NCBI RefSeq assembly: GCF_947500325.1
Contig: NZ_CANMRQ010000009.1
Coordinates: 62,001 to 126,000 of the forward strand
Origin: an uncultured Lacinutrix sp.
GTDB taxonomy: Bacteria > Bacteroidota > Bacteroidia > Flavobacteriales > Flavobacteriaceae
Reading direction: 5' to 3'
Length of the DNA stretch: 64,000 bases
How positions within the stretch are numbered: position 1 is the first letter of the stretch; every line of letters starts with the position of its first letter. Both the position numbers and the translations under genes were made by a program. The notes under the pieces are model-generated. The model searched no databases. It saw nothing but the letters and a program-made list of their open reading frames with translations, and was not told the DNA's origin. This document shows, in pieces, positions 40,411 to 50,629 of the stretch.

Positions 40411-42930
40411 ATGAAAAAAATTATTTTACTATTAGTCGTTATTTTTTATTCAAAAAATAACATTGCGCAAACAGATTATGTTGATTTAGATGTATTGGAG
40501 TCCTATATGGAGTATGTTGAAATGGAACGAGAGGTTGCTTATGCTCATATTAATAAATCTGTTTTTGTAAAGGGAGAAGCTATTGGTCTTCAGGCCTATT
40601 TTTTTAATAAAGAAACGAAGCAACTATCAACCGAAACGTCTAATGCTTACTTTACTATTTCTAATGATAAAGGAAAAGTAATTAAGAGTAAATTAGTAAT
40701 GGCAAATGCAGGTATAGCGGTTAGTGATTTTCAAATAGATAGTTTGTTTACTTCTGGAAATTATAACGTTAAGGTTTTTACCAACTGGATGCGAAATTTT
40801 AATGAGCAAAACTTTTTTACCGAAACTATTAGAATATTAGATCCTGTATTAGATAATGTAAATAAAGATATAGTAAATAAACCAGAAATAGATGCTCAAT
40901 TTTTGGGAGAAAGCGGGCATATATTAATAGATGTTGATAATACCATTGGTGTTGTCTTAAAAAATGAATATGGTATAGGTGTACCTTTTGTTAAAGGAGA
41001 AATAGTAGAATCAAATAATGCCACAGTTGCAACTTTTAAAGTCAATCAATTTGGAATAGGTAAATTTATTTTTAAACCAGAATTAAATAAATCGTACAAG
41101 GCAAAATATAATTACGAAAATAAAGACTATGAAGTAGCTATAAGTACAATACAAAATACAGGTATTGTATTAAATGTTAAAGATGCAAGTGAAAATTTGG
41201 TTTTAAATTTTAAAACTAATTCAAAAACGTTACCCGCTATTAGTAAATATGTATATAAACTAGTAATTCATAATGGTAGTGAGTTAAAAGAATCTTTTTT
41301 CTCATTTAAAAATAAAAAGGATATAAGAATAGAGTTGCCAAAAAAGGACCTATATACAGGTATTAATATTTTTACAGTTTTTGATAAAGATAATAACCCA
41401 ATATTAGAGCGTCAGTATTTTAACTATGATGGTTTGAGTTTTACAAATTCTCTAGAGCCTAAAGTAATAACTAGCCAAGATACTACTACAGTTAAAATTC
41501 CATATAATGCTATAGATTCTGAGGTTTTAAATCAATTTAGTATATCTGTATTACCTGCTAAAACAAAGGCTAATTCAAGGCATCATAATTTAGCTTCGTA
41601 TACGCTATTACAACCATATGTTAAAGGATATATAGAAGAAGCTAATTATTATTTTTCAAACATATCTAACAAAAAAAAATATGATCTAGATAACCTTTTA
41701 ATTACTCAAGGTTGGAGTAGTTATGATTGGAAAACTATTTTTGAAGACGCTCCAGAATATGATTATGATGCAGAAAAAGGGATTGCATATACAGCAACTT
41801 CTTTAACAGATAGTAATGCACGGTTGATGTTATATCCTATACTTAATAGTCAAATGGAATTTGCAAAAATAGATTCAGAAAATAGATCATTTATTAAATC
41901 TGGGTTATTTCCAGTAAATGATGAGCAAATACAAATTGGAGAAATTACTGCTACAGGACAAATATTAAAACCAAAATTAAAATTAAGTTTTAATCCTTCT
42001 TCGGTACCCGAAATAGATAATATAATAAAACCAGGAAATGTTTTGGTAAATGTAACTGATGAAAAAAATATATCTAATAATATTTTAGCATGGAAAGCAG
42101 TAGAGAGTTTAGAAGAGGTCTTTGTTGAAAAGAAAAAAGAATATACAAAAATAGAAAAGTTGCAAAATAGAAGCTTAGGTAAAGTAGAAGCTATTGATGA
42201 AGCAAAGAGTACTAAGTACCAAACATTGGTGCGATATTTAAGAGAAAAAGGGTTTGCAGTAAATGATTCTCCTGGGAGATTTATTATAACTAACAATTTG
42301 GTTAATGATCATAGAGATAAGTCTGTTAGGTTAACAAACTATACTCCTGTTGCTACAGGAGGACAGCAAGCTATTCAATTAGATCAACATAGTTCTCTAA
42401 GAGATAATAATAATTCAAGATTGGCTGGAAGAAATGGAGAATATGTTGATTATGCACAAAACGCAAGCTCAATTCCAATTGTATATTTTAATGGTATGAT
42501 GTTACATCAAAATTTAGAAGTGTTGGCAAACTTAAGAATGAATCAAATTGAATATATAGAAATTAATAAAACTGGAGCAGGTACAGGAATGCGTGGAGGA
42601 GCCGGTGCTGGATTGATAAGGATTAAAACTAAAATACCTTCAGAAATAACTAAAGAAATAGAAAAGAAAGAAATCTCAACTAAATATAATATTCCTTTAA
42701 AATTTAGTGTTGCTAAGTCCTTTTATATTCCTAATTATGTGTCAAAGCAAAATGATTTTTTTAATGAGTTTGGAACTATTGGTTGGTATACAAATTTAAC
42801 ATTAGATGCTAATGGCGAATTAATTATAAAAATACCTAGTAAAGGACTTTCTAGTGTAAAGTTATTTATAGAAGGCGTAACTAACAATAGCACATTTGTT
42901 TCAGAAATTAAAAACATTAAAATAAATTAG
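40411..42930 (+). CDS. MG2/TonB-plug surface protein, paralog 2
   Basis: An 839-aa protein with the same order as paralog 1: signal peptide (about 1-19), MG2-like domain with REVAYAHINKSVFVKGEAIG, beta domains with LLITQGWSSYDW, and a plug-like domain (about 615-735) with IPIVYFNGMMLHQNLEVLANLRMNQIEYIEI and GMRGGAGAGLIRIKT. The FYIPNYVSKQNDFF end domain follows. Much closer to paralog 3 than to paralog 1, including near-identical DNA in places (around 41925-41990 and 44445-44510), which indicates a more recent duplication. A longer Asn/Ser-rich linker precedes the plug. Confidence 0.85.
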   Translation: MKKIILLLVVIFYSKNNIAQTDYVDLDVLESYMEYVEMEREVAYAHINKSVFVKGEAIGLQAYFFNKETKQLSTETSNAYFTISNDKGKVIKSKLVMANAGIAVSDFQIDSLFTSGNYNVKVFTNWMRNFNEQNFFTETIRILDPVLDNVNKDIVNKPEIDAQFLGESGHILIDVDNTIGVVLKNEYGIGVPFVKGEIVESNNATVATFKVNQFGIGKFIFKPELNKSYKAKYNYENKDYEVAISTIQNTGIVLNVKDASENLVLNFKTNSKTLPAISKYVYKLVIHNGSELKESFFSFKNKKDIRIELPKKDLYTGINIFTVFDKDNNPILERQYFNYDGLSFTNSLEPKVITSQDTTTVKIPYNAIDSEVLNQFSISVLPAKTKANSRHHNLASYTLLQPYVKGYIEEANYYFSNISNKKKYDLDNLLITQGWSSYDWKTIFEDAPEYDYDAEKGIAYTATSLTDSNARLMLYPILNSQMEFAKIDSENRSFIKSGLFPVNDEQIQIGEITATGQILKPKLKLSFNPSSVPEIDNIIKPGNVLVNVTDEKNISNNILAWKAVESLEEVFVEKKKEYTKIEKLQNRSLGKVEAIDEAKSTKYQTLVRYLREKGFAVNDSPGRFIITNNLVNDHRDKSVRLTNYTPVATGGQQAIQLDQHSSLRDNNNSRLAGRNGEYVDYAQNASSIPIVYFNGMMLHQNLEVLANLRMNQIEYIEINKTGAGTGMRGGAGAGLIRIKTKIPSEITKEIEKKEISTKYNIPLKFSVAKSFYIPNYVSKQNDFFNEFGTIGWYTNLTLDANGELIIKIPSKGLSSVKLFIEGVTNNSTFVSEIKNIKIN

Positions 42931-42932
42931 AT

Positions 42933-45419
42933 ATGAGAAAAGTTATTTTAGTATTAGTATTAGTTTTTTTTAATCAAAATATAAATGCTCAATCTCCTTA
43001 TGCAGATTATGATTTAATAGAATCATATAGTGATTATGCAGAGATGGATAGAGAGCTAGTCTATACACATATTAATAAATCTACTTTTATAAAAGGTGAA
43101 TCTATAGGGCTTCAAGCTTACTTTTTTGATAAAACAACAAAAGAATTATCAACAGAAACATCTAATGCATACTTTACTATTTCAGACGCTAAAGGAAAAA
43201 TCATTAATAGTAAACTTGTAATGACTAATAATGGTATTGCAATTAGTGATTTCGAAATTAATGACTCATTTACTTCTGGTAATTATATAGTAAAAGTTTA
43301 TACTAATTGGATGCGTAATTTTGAAGAGCAAAACTTCTTTACAGAAACAGTAAAAATTCTAGACCCTAAAGTAGATAATAAAGAAGATAGTAATGTTGTA
43401 GAAACTGATTTAGACGCACAGTTTTTAGGTGAAAGTGGACATGTATTAGCTGCTGTTGATAATACAGTAGGTGTTATTATTAAAAATAAATTAGGTTTTG
43501 GGGTACCGTTTATAGAAGGAAAAATTGTTGATGCTAGTAATATAACAGTATCAACATTTAAAGTAAATCAATTGGGTATAGGTAAATTTATTTTTAAACC
43601 TGAGGCAAACAAAACATATAAAGCAATATTCAATTACGAAAACAAAGATTATAATATTGCCATTGATAATATTAAAAATTTAGGTATTGTTTTAAGCCTA
43701 CAAGATGCAAATGGCAAATTAGTTTTAAACCTTAAAACTAATCTTAAAACCTTGCCAAATATTAGTAAACAAGTATATAAATTGGCAATACATAATGGTA
43801 CAGAGTTAAAAGAAACTTTTTTCGCTTTTAAGGGTAAAAAAGATTTAAGAGTAGAATTACCTAAAAAAGATTTATATAGTGGTATTAATATATTAACTGT
43901 TTTTGATAAAGACAATACTCCAATATTAGAGCGTCAATATTTTAACTACAATGGACTTAATTTTCTAAATTCTGAAACTGTAAAAACAGAAAGTAGAAAT
44001 GACTCAACATTAATTAAAATACCCTACCAAGGTATTAAAGTCAATGATTTAAATCGTTTTAGTGTTTCGGTTTTACCTTCAAAAACAGTGTCAAATTCTA
44101 GACACCATAATATAGCTTCATATGTTTTATTGCAACCTTATGTAAAAGGATATGTAGAACAAGCCCATTACTATTTTTCAAATATTTCTAATCAAAAAAA
44201 ATATGATTTAGATAATTTATTAATTACACAAGGTTGGAGTAGTTATGATTGGGAAGCAATCTTTGAAAATCCTCCAGAATACGATTTTGATTCTGAAATA
44301 GGTGTTAGTTATACAGCAGCTGCTTTAACAGAAAATAATGCGAGATTAATTTTATATCCAATATTAAATAGCCCTTTAGAATTTGCAAGATTGGATTCTC
44401 AAAATAGATCTTTTGTTAAATCTGAATTGTTTCCGGTAAATGACGAGCAAATACAAATAGGTGAAATTACTGCAACAGGGCAGATATTAAAACCAAAATT
44501 GAAATTAAGTTTTAGTCCATCTAAAATACCAGGAATACAGAGTGTTATTAAGCCTCTAGATGTAGGTTTCTTATCTGTTACTGAAGATTTATCAAACAAT
44601 ATTATAACATGGAAAAGAGTCGAAGATTTAGAAGAGGTGTTCATAGAAAAAAAGAAAGCATATACTAAATTAGAAAAGTTACAAAATAGAAGTTTAGGTA
44701 AAGTTGAGGCTATAGATGAAACAACAAGTACTAAATATCAAACATTAGTACGTTACCTAAGAGATAAAGGCTTTACTGTAAATGACTCTCCTGGGAAATT
44801 TATTATTACGAATAATAGTGTTAATCATCATAGAGATAATTCTGTACGAACAATAGATGATAATAATAATGGAGTTTCCTCTGTAGTTCAAAGCGGAGGT
44901 AAACATAGTTCATTATCTCGATTGGATGAGCATAGCACTTATGAACAAAACTCAAGCTCAATTCCATTGGTTTATTTTAATGGAATGCTTCTACATCAAA
45001 ATTTAGAAGTTTTAGCAAATTTAAGAATGAATCAAATTGAATATATAGAAATTAATAAAGCCGGTATTGGTGGAGGAATGAGAGCAGGTACAGCTGGTTT
45101 AATAAGAATAAAGACAAAAGTAGATTATCTCGTTGAAGAAGAAATAGTAGAAAAAGAAGATGTATATATTAAGTACGATATTCCTTTAAAATTTAGTGTT
45201 ACTAAGTCATTCTATATTCCTAATTACGTTTCAAAACAAAATGACTTTTTTAATAAATACGGTACGATTAGCTGGCACACTAATCTAACTATAGATTCTA
45301 AAGGGAATTTAAATATTAAAATACCAAGTAGTGAATTAAAAGACATTAAATTATTTATTGAAGGCGCTACAAATAACAAAACATTTATCTCAGAAATCAA
45401 AGACATAAAAATCAACTAA
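42933..45419 (+). CDS. MG2/TonB-plug surface protein, paralog 3
   Basis: An 828-aa protein with signal peptide (about 1-19, ending NINAQS). The MG2-like domain has RELVYTHINKSTFIKGESIG, and the same beta domains and LLITQGWSSYDW follow. The plug-like domain (about 605-725) contains IPLVYFNGMLLHQNLEVLANLRMNQIEYIEI and GGGMRAGTAGLIRIKT. The C-terminal domain is FYIPNYVSKQNDFFNKYGTISWHTNL. The main differences from paralog 2 are in the linker before the plug (about 630-670) and in the MG2 region. Its stop touches the start of the next gene (TAAATG). Confidence 0.85.
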   Translation: MRKVILVLVLVFFNQNINAQSPYADYDLIESYSDYAEMDRELVYTHINKSTFIKGESIGLQAYFFDKTTKELSTETSNAYFTISDAKGKIINSKLVMTNNGIAISDFEINDSFTSGNYIVKVYTNWMRNFEEQNFFTETVKILDPKVDNKEDSNVVETDLDAQFLGESGHVLAAVDNTVGVIIKNKLGFGVPFIEGKIVDASNITVSTFKVNQLGIGKFIFKPEANKTYKAIFNYENKDYNIAIDNIKNLGIVLSLQDANGKLVLNLKTNLKTLPNISKQVYKLAIHNGTELKETFFAFKGKKDLRVELPKKDLYSGINILTVFDKDNTPILERQYFNYNGLNFLNSETVKTESRNDSTLIKIPYQGIKVNDLNRFSVSVLPSKTVSNSRHHNIASYVLLQPYVKGYVEQAHYYFSNISNQKKYDLDNLLITQGWSSYDWEAIFENPPEYDFDSEIGVSYTAAALTENNARLILYPILNSPLEFARLDSQNRSFVKSELFPVNDEQIQIGEITATGQILKPKLKLSFSPSKIPGIQSVIKPLDVGFLSVTEDLSNNIITWKRVEDLEEVFIEKKKAYTKLEKLQNRSLGKVEAIDETTSTKYQTLVRYLRDKGFTVNDSPGKFIITNNSVNHHRDNSVRTIDDNNNGVSSVVQSGGKHSSLSRLDEHSTYEQNSSSIPLVYFNGMLLHQNLEVLANLRMNQIEYIEINKAGIGGGMRAGTAGLIRIKTKVDYLVEEEIVEKEDVYIKYDIPLKFSVTKSFYIPNYVSKQNDFFNKYGTISWHTNLTIDSKGNLNIKIPSSELKDIKLFIEGATNNKTFISEIKDIKIN

Positions 45420-46973
45420 ATGAAATTACGCTTATTAATTTTTATTACATATTTTTCGCTTGTATCAACCAATGTAATAATCGCTCAAGAAAACAAAGAA
45501 ATATTAGGACAAATAATAAACGAAGTCACCCAAGAAGGTGTTGTGTATGCTACTGTAAGTATTAAGGGTAAAGATAAAGGTGTTGTTGCAGATGAAGATG
45601 GCTATTTTAGATTACCGTACATATATAAGGCGTCAAATGATGTATTAATTATCTCATCTATTGGTTATGCGACATTAGAAATAGAAGTAAACACCTTAGA
45701 AGATAATATTGTAAATATTATAGGATTAGAATCAAAAACAGAATCCTTAGACAATGTTGTTATTCAAGGATCAAAAAAGAAAAAAGAGTTTATTCCTGCT
45801 CGTAAAATTGTAGATAGGGCAATAAAAAAAATTAATGATAACTATCCTAAGATACCACACTCTTATATAGCCTATTATAGAGATTATCAAATTTTGAATA
45901 AAAAGTTTTTTAATTTAAATGAAGGAATTATGGAAGTCTTTGATGCTGGGTTTCATACAAATGCTCTACTCTATAAAGATAACCAAACAGTGCTCTGTGA
46001 TTTTAAGAGTAATCTTGAGTTTCCTAGAGATTCTTTATTAGCGATAGCTTATAGTGAAAAAGGACAGAAGTTTATTAAAGGTGCTACAATTGGAGGATCT
46101 GGTGGAAACGAACTTAGTATTTTAAATATCCATAATGTGATTAGAAATTATGCAAAGCAATCATTTTCTTTTATAGATGTTTTTAAGCAAAACTTTTTAT
46201 TAAATCATGAGTTTAGATTGTCAAAAAAATTATATCTAAATGATGAACCTATTTATGAAATTAAGTTTTTTGCTAAGGAAAAAGTTACAGGTGTTAAAAA
46301 TACTGCAGATGGAATAATATATATTAACTATAATACTTTTGCTATTCATAAATTAGAATACTATGGGTATGAAGCTAATGATTTATCTCCGTTTTACTCT
46401 GTGAAGATAGAGTATAAACCTAAAGGAGATAAAATGTATCTAAATTATATATCATTTAATAATCGTTTTGATGTTAAAAGTGAAGATAATTTTAAAATAG
46501 ATGATGTTACTTTTGATAAATCTGAAAATGCTTTTTTTGTAACATTTAATAATAAGCTAAATAAAAAAACAATAGAGAATAAGAAGAATTTTAGATTTAT
46601 TTATAAAAAGAAAAAGCTAAAAATTAATAAAATTACTGCTACAAAAGACAATATAGTTAAGATAACTTTGGTAAAAGGAACATTGAAAAATGGAGGGGAT
46701 TTTGATGAAGATTCTATGAAAGATTTAACATATAAAATAAAACGTGTACAAGATGCTGTAGGTAGAAAATTAGGGAAAGTTACATATGTAAAAGCTAATC
46801 AATATAGAGAGTTGTTTGTTCAAGAAGTGTTTGAAAGTAAACAAAGACCAAGTACAGAGCACGTTGTTTTTGTAAACAAAAGAGATGTTTTGAGCGAATC
46901 TATAATTAATGAAAATTTTACAGATGCTTCAGCATACTGGATTAACACACCCTTAAAAAGTACTAAGGATTAG
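45420..46973 (+). CDS. CarboxypepD_reg-like outer-envelope protein
   Basis: A 517-aa exported protein with a signal peptide (about 1-23, ending IIAQE). The N-terminal carboxypeptidase-regulatory-like beta-sandwich (about 28-100) has ILGQIINEVTQEGVVYATVSIKGKDKGVVADEDGYF and ISSIGYATLEI, the usual extension of Bacteroidota TonB receptors and DUF5686 proteins. A distinct C-terminal region (about 125-510) has IVDRAIKKINDNYP, SYIAYYRDYQIL and a lysine-rich strand region. It is cotranscribed with the three MG2/plug proteins without any gap, so the four probably act in one complex or pathway. A real transporter partner is not in the window. Confidence 0.82.
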   Translation: MKLRLLIFITYFSLVSTNVIIAQENKEILGQIINEVTQEGVVYATVSIKGKDKGVVADEDGYFRLPYIYKASNDVLIISSIGYATLEIEVNTLEDNIVNIIGLESKTESLDNVVIQGSKKKKEFIPARKIVDRAIKKINDNYPKIPHSYIAYYRDYQILNKKFFNLNEGIMEVFDAGFHTNALLYKDNQTVLCDFKSNLEFPRDSLLAIAYSEKGQKFIKGATIGGSGGNELSILNIHNVIRNYAKQSFSFIDVFKQNFLLNHEFRLSKKLYLNDEPIYEIKFFAKEKVTGVKNTADGIIYINYNTFAIHKLEYYGYEANDLSPFYSVKIEYKPKGDKMYLNYISFNNRFDVKSEDNFKIDDVTFDKSENAFFVTFNNKLNKKTIENKKNFRFIYKKKKLKINKITATKDNIVKITLVKGTLKNGGDFDEDSMKDLTYKIKRVQDAVGRKLGKVTYVKANQYRELFVQEVFESKQRPSTEHVVFVNKRDVLSESIINENFTDASAYWINTPLKSTKD

Positions 46974-47017
46974 TTAGTATAAATGCTTACTGAGGAACTT
47001 ATATTATATCTATGTGT

Positions 47018-47057
47018 AAAAGCACACTAATCTATGTGATTAGTGTGCTTTTTTTGA
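47018..47057 (+). terminator. Rho-independent terminator of the MG2/plug operon
   Basis: The 14-bp stem AAAGCACACTAATC / GATTAGTGTGCTTT with loop TATGT is followed by TTTTTTG. Confidence 0.92.
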
Positions 47058-47109
47058 TTTTATAAAAATACATTGACTTTTAAATTGGTGTATCTAAGAA
47101 GACAGTATT

Positions 47110-47682
47110 TTAATCTGTTTCTTCTATATCTTCTATCTTTTCAATTTCTTCAATAACTTTATTTACATCTTCTTTAGTGTCTTCAACCACTTTTTTTTGA
47201 GAAGCTATAATTTTTAATTCTTCCTCAAGTTCTCCGGTATTCCAATAACCAAATTCAGTAACTATTTTACCTTTTTCAAATTGATAAGTAATATGTACGG
47301 GAATTATAATTTCTTTATTGTTAGCTTTTAAATGTCCTTTCCATAGGCCCCAGAAATTCACCCATCTTTTACCATTATTATCTTCAATCATTTCATATTC
47401 GCGGCTTTCATCTTCAAAAGCACGAGTGGAAAAACTTTCACTATTTCTTGTGAAATATGTTTTTAAATCACTAGGAGCTAAAATATGTTTTCTAGAATTA
47501 TAATAAATTTTAGCTGTATCCGCATAGCTAAATGCTAAACTATCCCATTGGTGATAGTCGTAATAATTAATGGTAGTTTTTACAGTTTCAATTTCTTTAG
47601 AATTTTGTGTGTAGCGATGAGAATTGTTTTTGCAATTTGTAAATAAGACTACAATACTTAGAAATACAATAAGTTTTTTCAT
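47110..47682 (-). CDS. NTF2/SnoaL-like lipoprotein
   Basis: A 190-aa lipoprotein with lipobox LFTNC (Cys17). The NTF2-like cone fold (about 30-150) shows ETVKTTINYYDYHQWDSLAFSYAD, WVNFWGLWKGHLKANNKEIIIPVHITYQFEKGKIVTEFGYWN. Proteins with this fold bind small molecules or act as isomerases; no catalytic Asp/His pair is obvious. It ends in an acidic, repetitive tail (KEDVNKVIEEIEKIEDIEETD), a likely coiled coil. It converges on the surface-protein operon. Confidence 0.85.
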   Translation of the reverse strand: MKKLIVFLSIVVLFTNCKNNSHRYTQNSKEIETVKTTINYYDYHQWDSLAFSYADTAKIYYNSRKHILAPSDLKTYFTRNSESFSTRAFEDESREYEMIEDNNGKRWVNFWGLWKGHLKANNKEIIIPVHITYQFEKGKIVTEFGYWNTGELEEELKIIASQKKVVEDTKEDVNKVIEEIEKIEDIEETD

Positions 47683-47868
47683 AATTGTGGTTTTAGTTAA
47701 TATATAATTGGAACCTATATAAATAGGCTGTTTTTATATTATAAGTGTAGTCTAGATAGAGAAAGTAGGGCAAAAATTAATTTGCATAAATAAAACAGTT
47801 AAAACTCTGTTTTTTAGCGTATTATTAAAGGTAGTTAAAAAAAAGGAGATTTTAAAAATGTAAATAAA

Positions 47869-47896
47869 AAAAAGCACTTCAATTGAAGTGCTTTTT
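47869..47896 (-). terminator. Palindromic terminator after lysA
   Basis: AAAAAGCACTTC / GAAGTGCTTTTT with loop AATT forms a perfect stem immediately after the lysA stop, with T runs on both strands. Confidence 0.88.
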
Positions 47897-47899
47897 AAG

Positions 47900-49132
47900 T
47901 TATACTTTGACAGCTTTTATTTTTGGTTTCAAATCTATTTCTATTTGATTTTTCAAGATATCATCAAAAGTTTCTCGCTTTCTAATTAAATGAGCCTTGC
48001 CTTCATGCCATAAAACTTCTGCTGGACGATAACGAGAATTATAATTACTAGCCATAGAATAACAATAGGCGCCAGCATTTTTAAAAGCTAAAATATCGCC
48101 TTCATTTATTTCATTAATGCGTCTATTGTTTGCAAAAGTATCGGTCTCACATATATAACCAACAACGCTATAAAAGCGTTCTTTGCCTTTTGGATTAGAG
48201 ATGTTTTCTATTTCATGTTGAGCTCCATAAAGCATTGGACGAATAAGATGGTTAAATCCAGAATCTATCTGTGCAAAAACTGTAGAAGTTGTTTGTTTAA
48301 CTACATTAACCTTCGCCAAAAATTGACCAGCTTCACTCACTAAAAATTTTCCAGGCTCGAATGCTAATGTTAATTGTTTTCCATAATCTTTACAAAATTC
48401 ATTAAATCTTGCACTTAATTTTTCTCCAAACTCTTCAATATTGGTCTCTATATCTCCAGGTTTGTATGGTACTTTAAAACCAGATCCAAAATCTATAAAC
48501 TCTAGAGTTTTAAAATTTTTAGCTGTTTCAAATAATATTTCACTCGCATAAAGAAAAACATCAATGTCTAAAATATCACTTCCTGTATGCATATGAATAC
48601 CGTTAATAGTCATCTTTGTATTGTTTACAATACGAAGAATATGTGGGATTTGATGTATTGAAATTCCAAATTTACTGTCAATATGCCCCACAGAAATATT
48701 TGTATTACCACCAGCCATGACATGTGGGTTAATACGAATACAAACTGGAATATCTGGGTATTTGGTTCCAAATTGTTCTAAAATTGATAGATTATCTATA
48801 TTAATTTGACAACCGAGTTTTGCAACAGCTTCAATTTCTTCTAAAGACACTCCGTTTGGAGTGAAAATAATACGCTCAGCAGGAAACCCTGCAATTATAC
48901 CAAGTTTTACTTCTTGAATTGAAACAGTATCTAAGCCAGCTCCTAAAGAATCCATCAATTTTAAAATAGAAATATTTGAGAGTGCTTTTACTGCATAATT
49001 AATTTTCACTTTTTTAACTTTGTTAAAAGCAGTATTTAAACGTTTATATTGTTTTATAATCGTTTCAGAGTTATATATATAAACTGGACTCCCAAAATCT
49101 TTAGCTATTTTTAATAATTGATTATTATGCAT
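47900..49132 (-). CDS. lysA: Diaminopimelate decarboxylase
   Basis: A 410-aa PLP enzyme of the alanine-racemase-fold group that decarboxylates meso-diaminopimelate to lysine (EC 4.1.1.20). The PLP lysine is Lys49 in KINYAVKALSN. The substrate-binding EPGKFLVSEAG and the dimer-contributed GYICETDTF with its Cys are present, together with GAYCYSMASNYNSRYRPAEVLW at the end. Cytoplasmic. Its terminator hairpin begins a few bases after the stop. No lysine riboswitch is seen before it. Confidence 0.95.
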   Translation of the reverse strand: MHNNQLLKIAKDFGSPVYIYNSETIIKQYKRLNTAFNKVKKVKINYAVKALSNISILKLMDSLGAGLDTVSIQEVKLGIIAGFPAERIIFTPNGVSLEEIEAVAKLGCQINIDNLSILEQFGTKYPDIPVCIRINPHVMAGGNTNISVGHIDSKFGISIHQIPHILRIVNNTKMTINGIHMHTGSDILDIDVFLYASEILFETAKNFKTLEFIDFGSGFKVPYKPGDIETNIEEFGEKLSARFNEFCKDYGKQLTLAFEPGKFLVSEAGQFLAKVNVVKQTTSTVFAQIDSGFNHLIRPMLYGAQHEIENISNPKGKERFYSVVGYICETDTFANNRRINEINEGDILAFKNAGAYCYSMASNYNSRYRPAEVLWHEGKAHLIRKRETFDDILKNQIEIDLKPKIKAVKV

Positions 49133-49298
49133 GAGTTAATTTTTTTTCAAAGTTATTTTTTCTGAAGGTTAAAAAAATTTATATCACTTAATATTACACA
49201 TTTTAAACATTTTGTTAATTATTTAACAATTTAAATAAGTCTATTTTGCTATGCTTTTTTTTCATAATTAAATATTAGGGTAAGTTATTGTGATTATT

Positions 49299-49306
49299 TA
49301 CTTTTG
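49299..49306 (+). promoter_or_regulatory. -7 box of sucC
   Basis: TACTTTTG fits TAnnTTTG exactly, 28 bp before the chosen ATG at 49335. It lies downstream of the alternative upstream start at 49290, which argues against that start. Confidence 0.55.
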
Positions 49307-49334
49307 TGACTCTAAAATTTTACTTTCAAAAAAG

Positions 49335-50528
49335 ATGAATTTACACGAATATCAAGGAAAAGAATTATTAAGCAGCTTTGGCGTACGTATCCAACGTGGT
49401 ATTGTTGCTCAAAATGCTGATGAAGCAGTTGCTGCAGCTAAGAAATTAACTGAAGATACAGGTACTGGGTGGCATGTTATTAAAGCACAAGTTCACGCAG
49501 GTGGTCGTGGAAAAGGTGGTGGAGTTAAGCTAGCTAAAAGCTTAGACGAAGTACAAACTATTGCAGGACAGATTATTGGAATGGATTTGGTTACACCTCA
49601 AACTTCTGCAGAAGGAAAGCGTGTACATCAAGTTTTAGTTGCAGAAGATGTTTATTATCCTGGGGATTCTGAACCTGAAGAATATTATATGTCAGTACTT
49701 TTAAATAGAGGTAATGGTCGCAACATGATTATGTATTCTACAGAAGGTGGAATGGATATAGAAACAGTAGCAGAAGAGACTCCTCATTTAATATTTACTG
49801 AAGAAATAGATCCTGCAACAGGAATTTTACCTTTTCAAGCTAGAAAAGTAGCTTTTAATTTAGGTTTATCTGGTGCAGCATTTAAAGATATGACAAAATT
49901 TGTAACGTCTTTATATACTGCCTATGTAAAGTCTGATTCTTCTTTATTTGAAATCAATCCAGTTTTAAAAACGAGTGACGATAAAATAATGGCTGTTGAT
50001 GCAAAAGTATCTTTAGATGATAATGCACTATACCGTCATAAAGATTTAGCTGCATTGCGTGATTTACGTGAAGAAAGCCCTATAGAAGTTGAAGCTGGTG
50101 AATTAGGATTAAACTATGTTGATCTTGATGGAAACGTTGGTTGTATGGTAAATGGTGCTGGTTTAGCAATGGCAACTATGGATTTAATAAAGCAAGCAGG
50201 TGGTGAGCCAGCTAACTTTTTAGATGTTGGTGGTACTGCAGATGCTAAACGTGTAGAAGCTGCATTTAGAATTATATTAAAAGATCCAGCAGTAAAAGCG
50301 ATATTAATTAATATTTTTGGAGGAATTGTACGTTGTGATCGTGTAGCACAAGGTGTTGTAGATGCCTATAAGAATATGGGAGACGCTATTAATGTACCAA
50401 TTATTGTACGTTTACAAGGAACAAACGCAGACATTGCCAAAGAACTTATAGATAGTTCTGGTTTAGATGTAATGAGTGCAACAGAATTTCAAGAAGCAGC
50501 AGATAAAGTGCAAGCTGTTTTAGCGTAA
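49335..50528 (+). CDS. sucC: Succinyl-CoA synthetase (ADP-forming) beta subunit
   Basis: A 397-aa ATP-grasp subunit of the TCA-cycle enzyme that interconverts succinyl-CoA with succinate plus ATP (EC 6.2.1.5). The start is placed at the ATG giving MNLHEYQGKELL, the conserved family N-terminus; a frame extension to 49290 crosses the promoter. ATP-grasp motifs include VIKAQVHAGGRGKGGGVKL and LFEINPVL. The C-terminal ligase domain has GCMVNGAGLAMATMD, FLDVGG and NIFGGIVRCD. The sucD alpha-subunit gene does not follow directly, a separation seen in other Bacteroidota. Confidence 0.96.
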   Translation: MNLHEYQGKELLSSFGVRIQRGIVAQNADEAVAAAKKLTEDTGTGWHVIKAQVHAGGRGKGGGVKLAKSLDEVQTIAGQIIGMDLVTPQTSAEGKRVHQVLVAEDVYYPGDSEPEEYYMSVLLNRGNGRNMIMYSTEGGMDIETVAEETPHLIFTEEIDPATGILPFQARKVAFNLGLSGAAFKDMTKFVTSLYTAYVKSDSSLFEINPVLKTSDDKIMAVDAKVSLDDNALYRHKDLAALRDLREESPIEVEAGELGLNYVDLDGNVGCMVNGAGLAMATMDLIKQAGGEPANFLDVGGTADAKRVEAAFRIILKDPAVKAILINIFGGIVRCDRVAQGVVDAYKNMGDAINVPIIVRLQGTNADIAKELIDSSGLDVMSATEFQEAADKVQAVLA

Positions 50529-50556
50529 GCAATAAATTTATTTTAAACTATATTGA

Positions 50557-50587
50557 AAGAGCAGTGTTTTTAACACTGCTCTTTTTT
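50557..50587 (+). terminator. Rho-independent terminator of sucC
   Basis: The stem AGAGCAGTGTT / AACACTGCTCT is followed by TTTTTT. Confidence 0.9.
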
Positions 50588-50629
50588 GTGCGTTATATTT
50601 TGTGCTTTTAACTCTAAGGATAATATATT

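Noticed and set aside
38012-45419. SusC/TonB-dependent transporters
   Set aside because: Plug-like domains are present but the proteins end about 80-100 residues after them, so there is no room for a 22-strand barrel.
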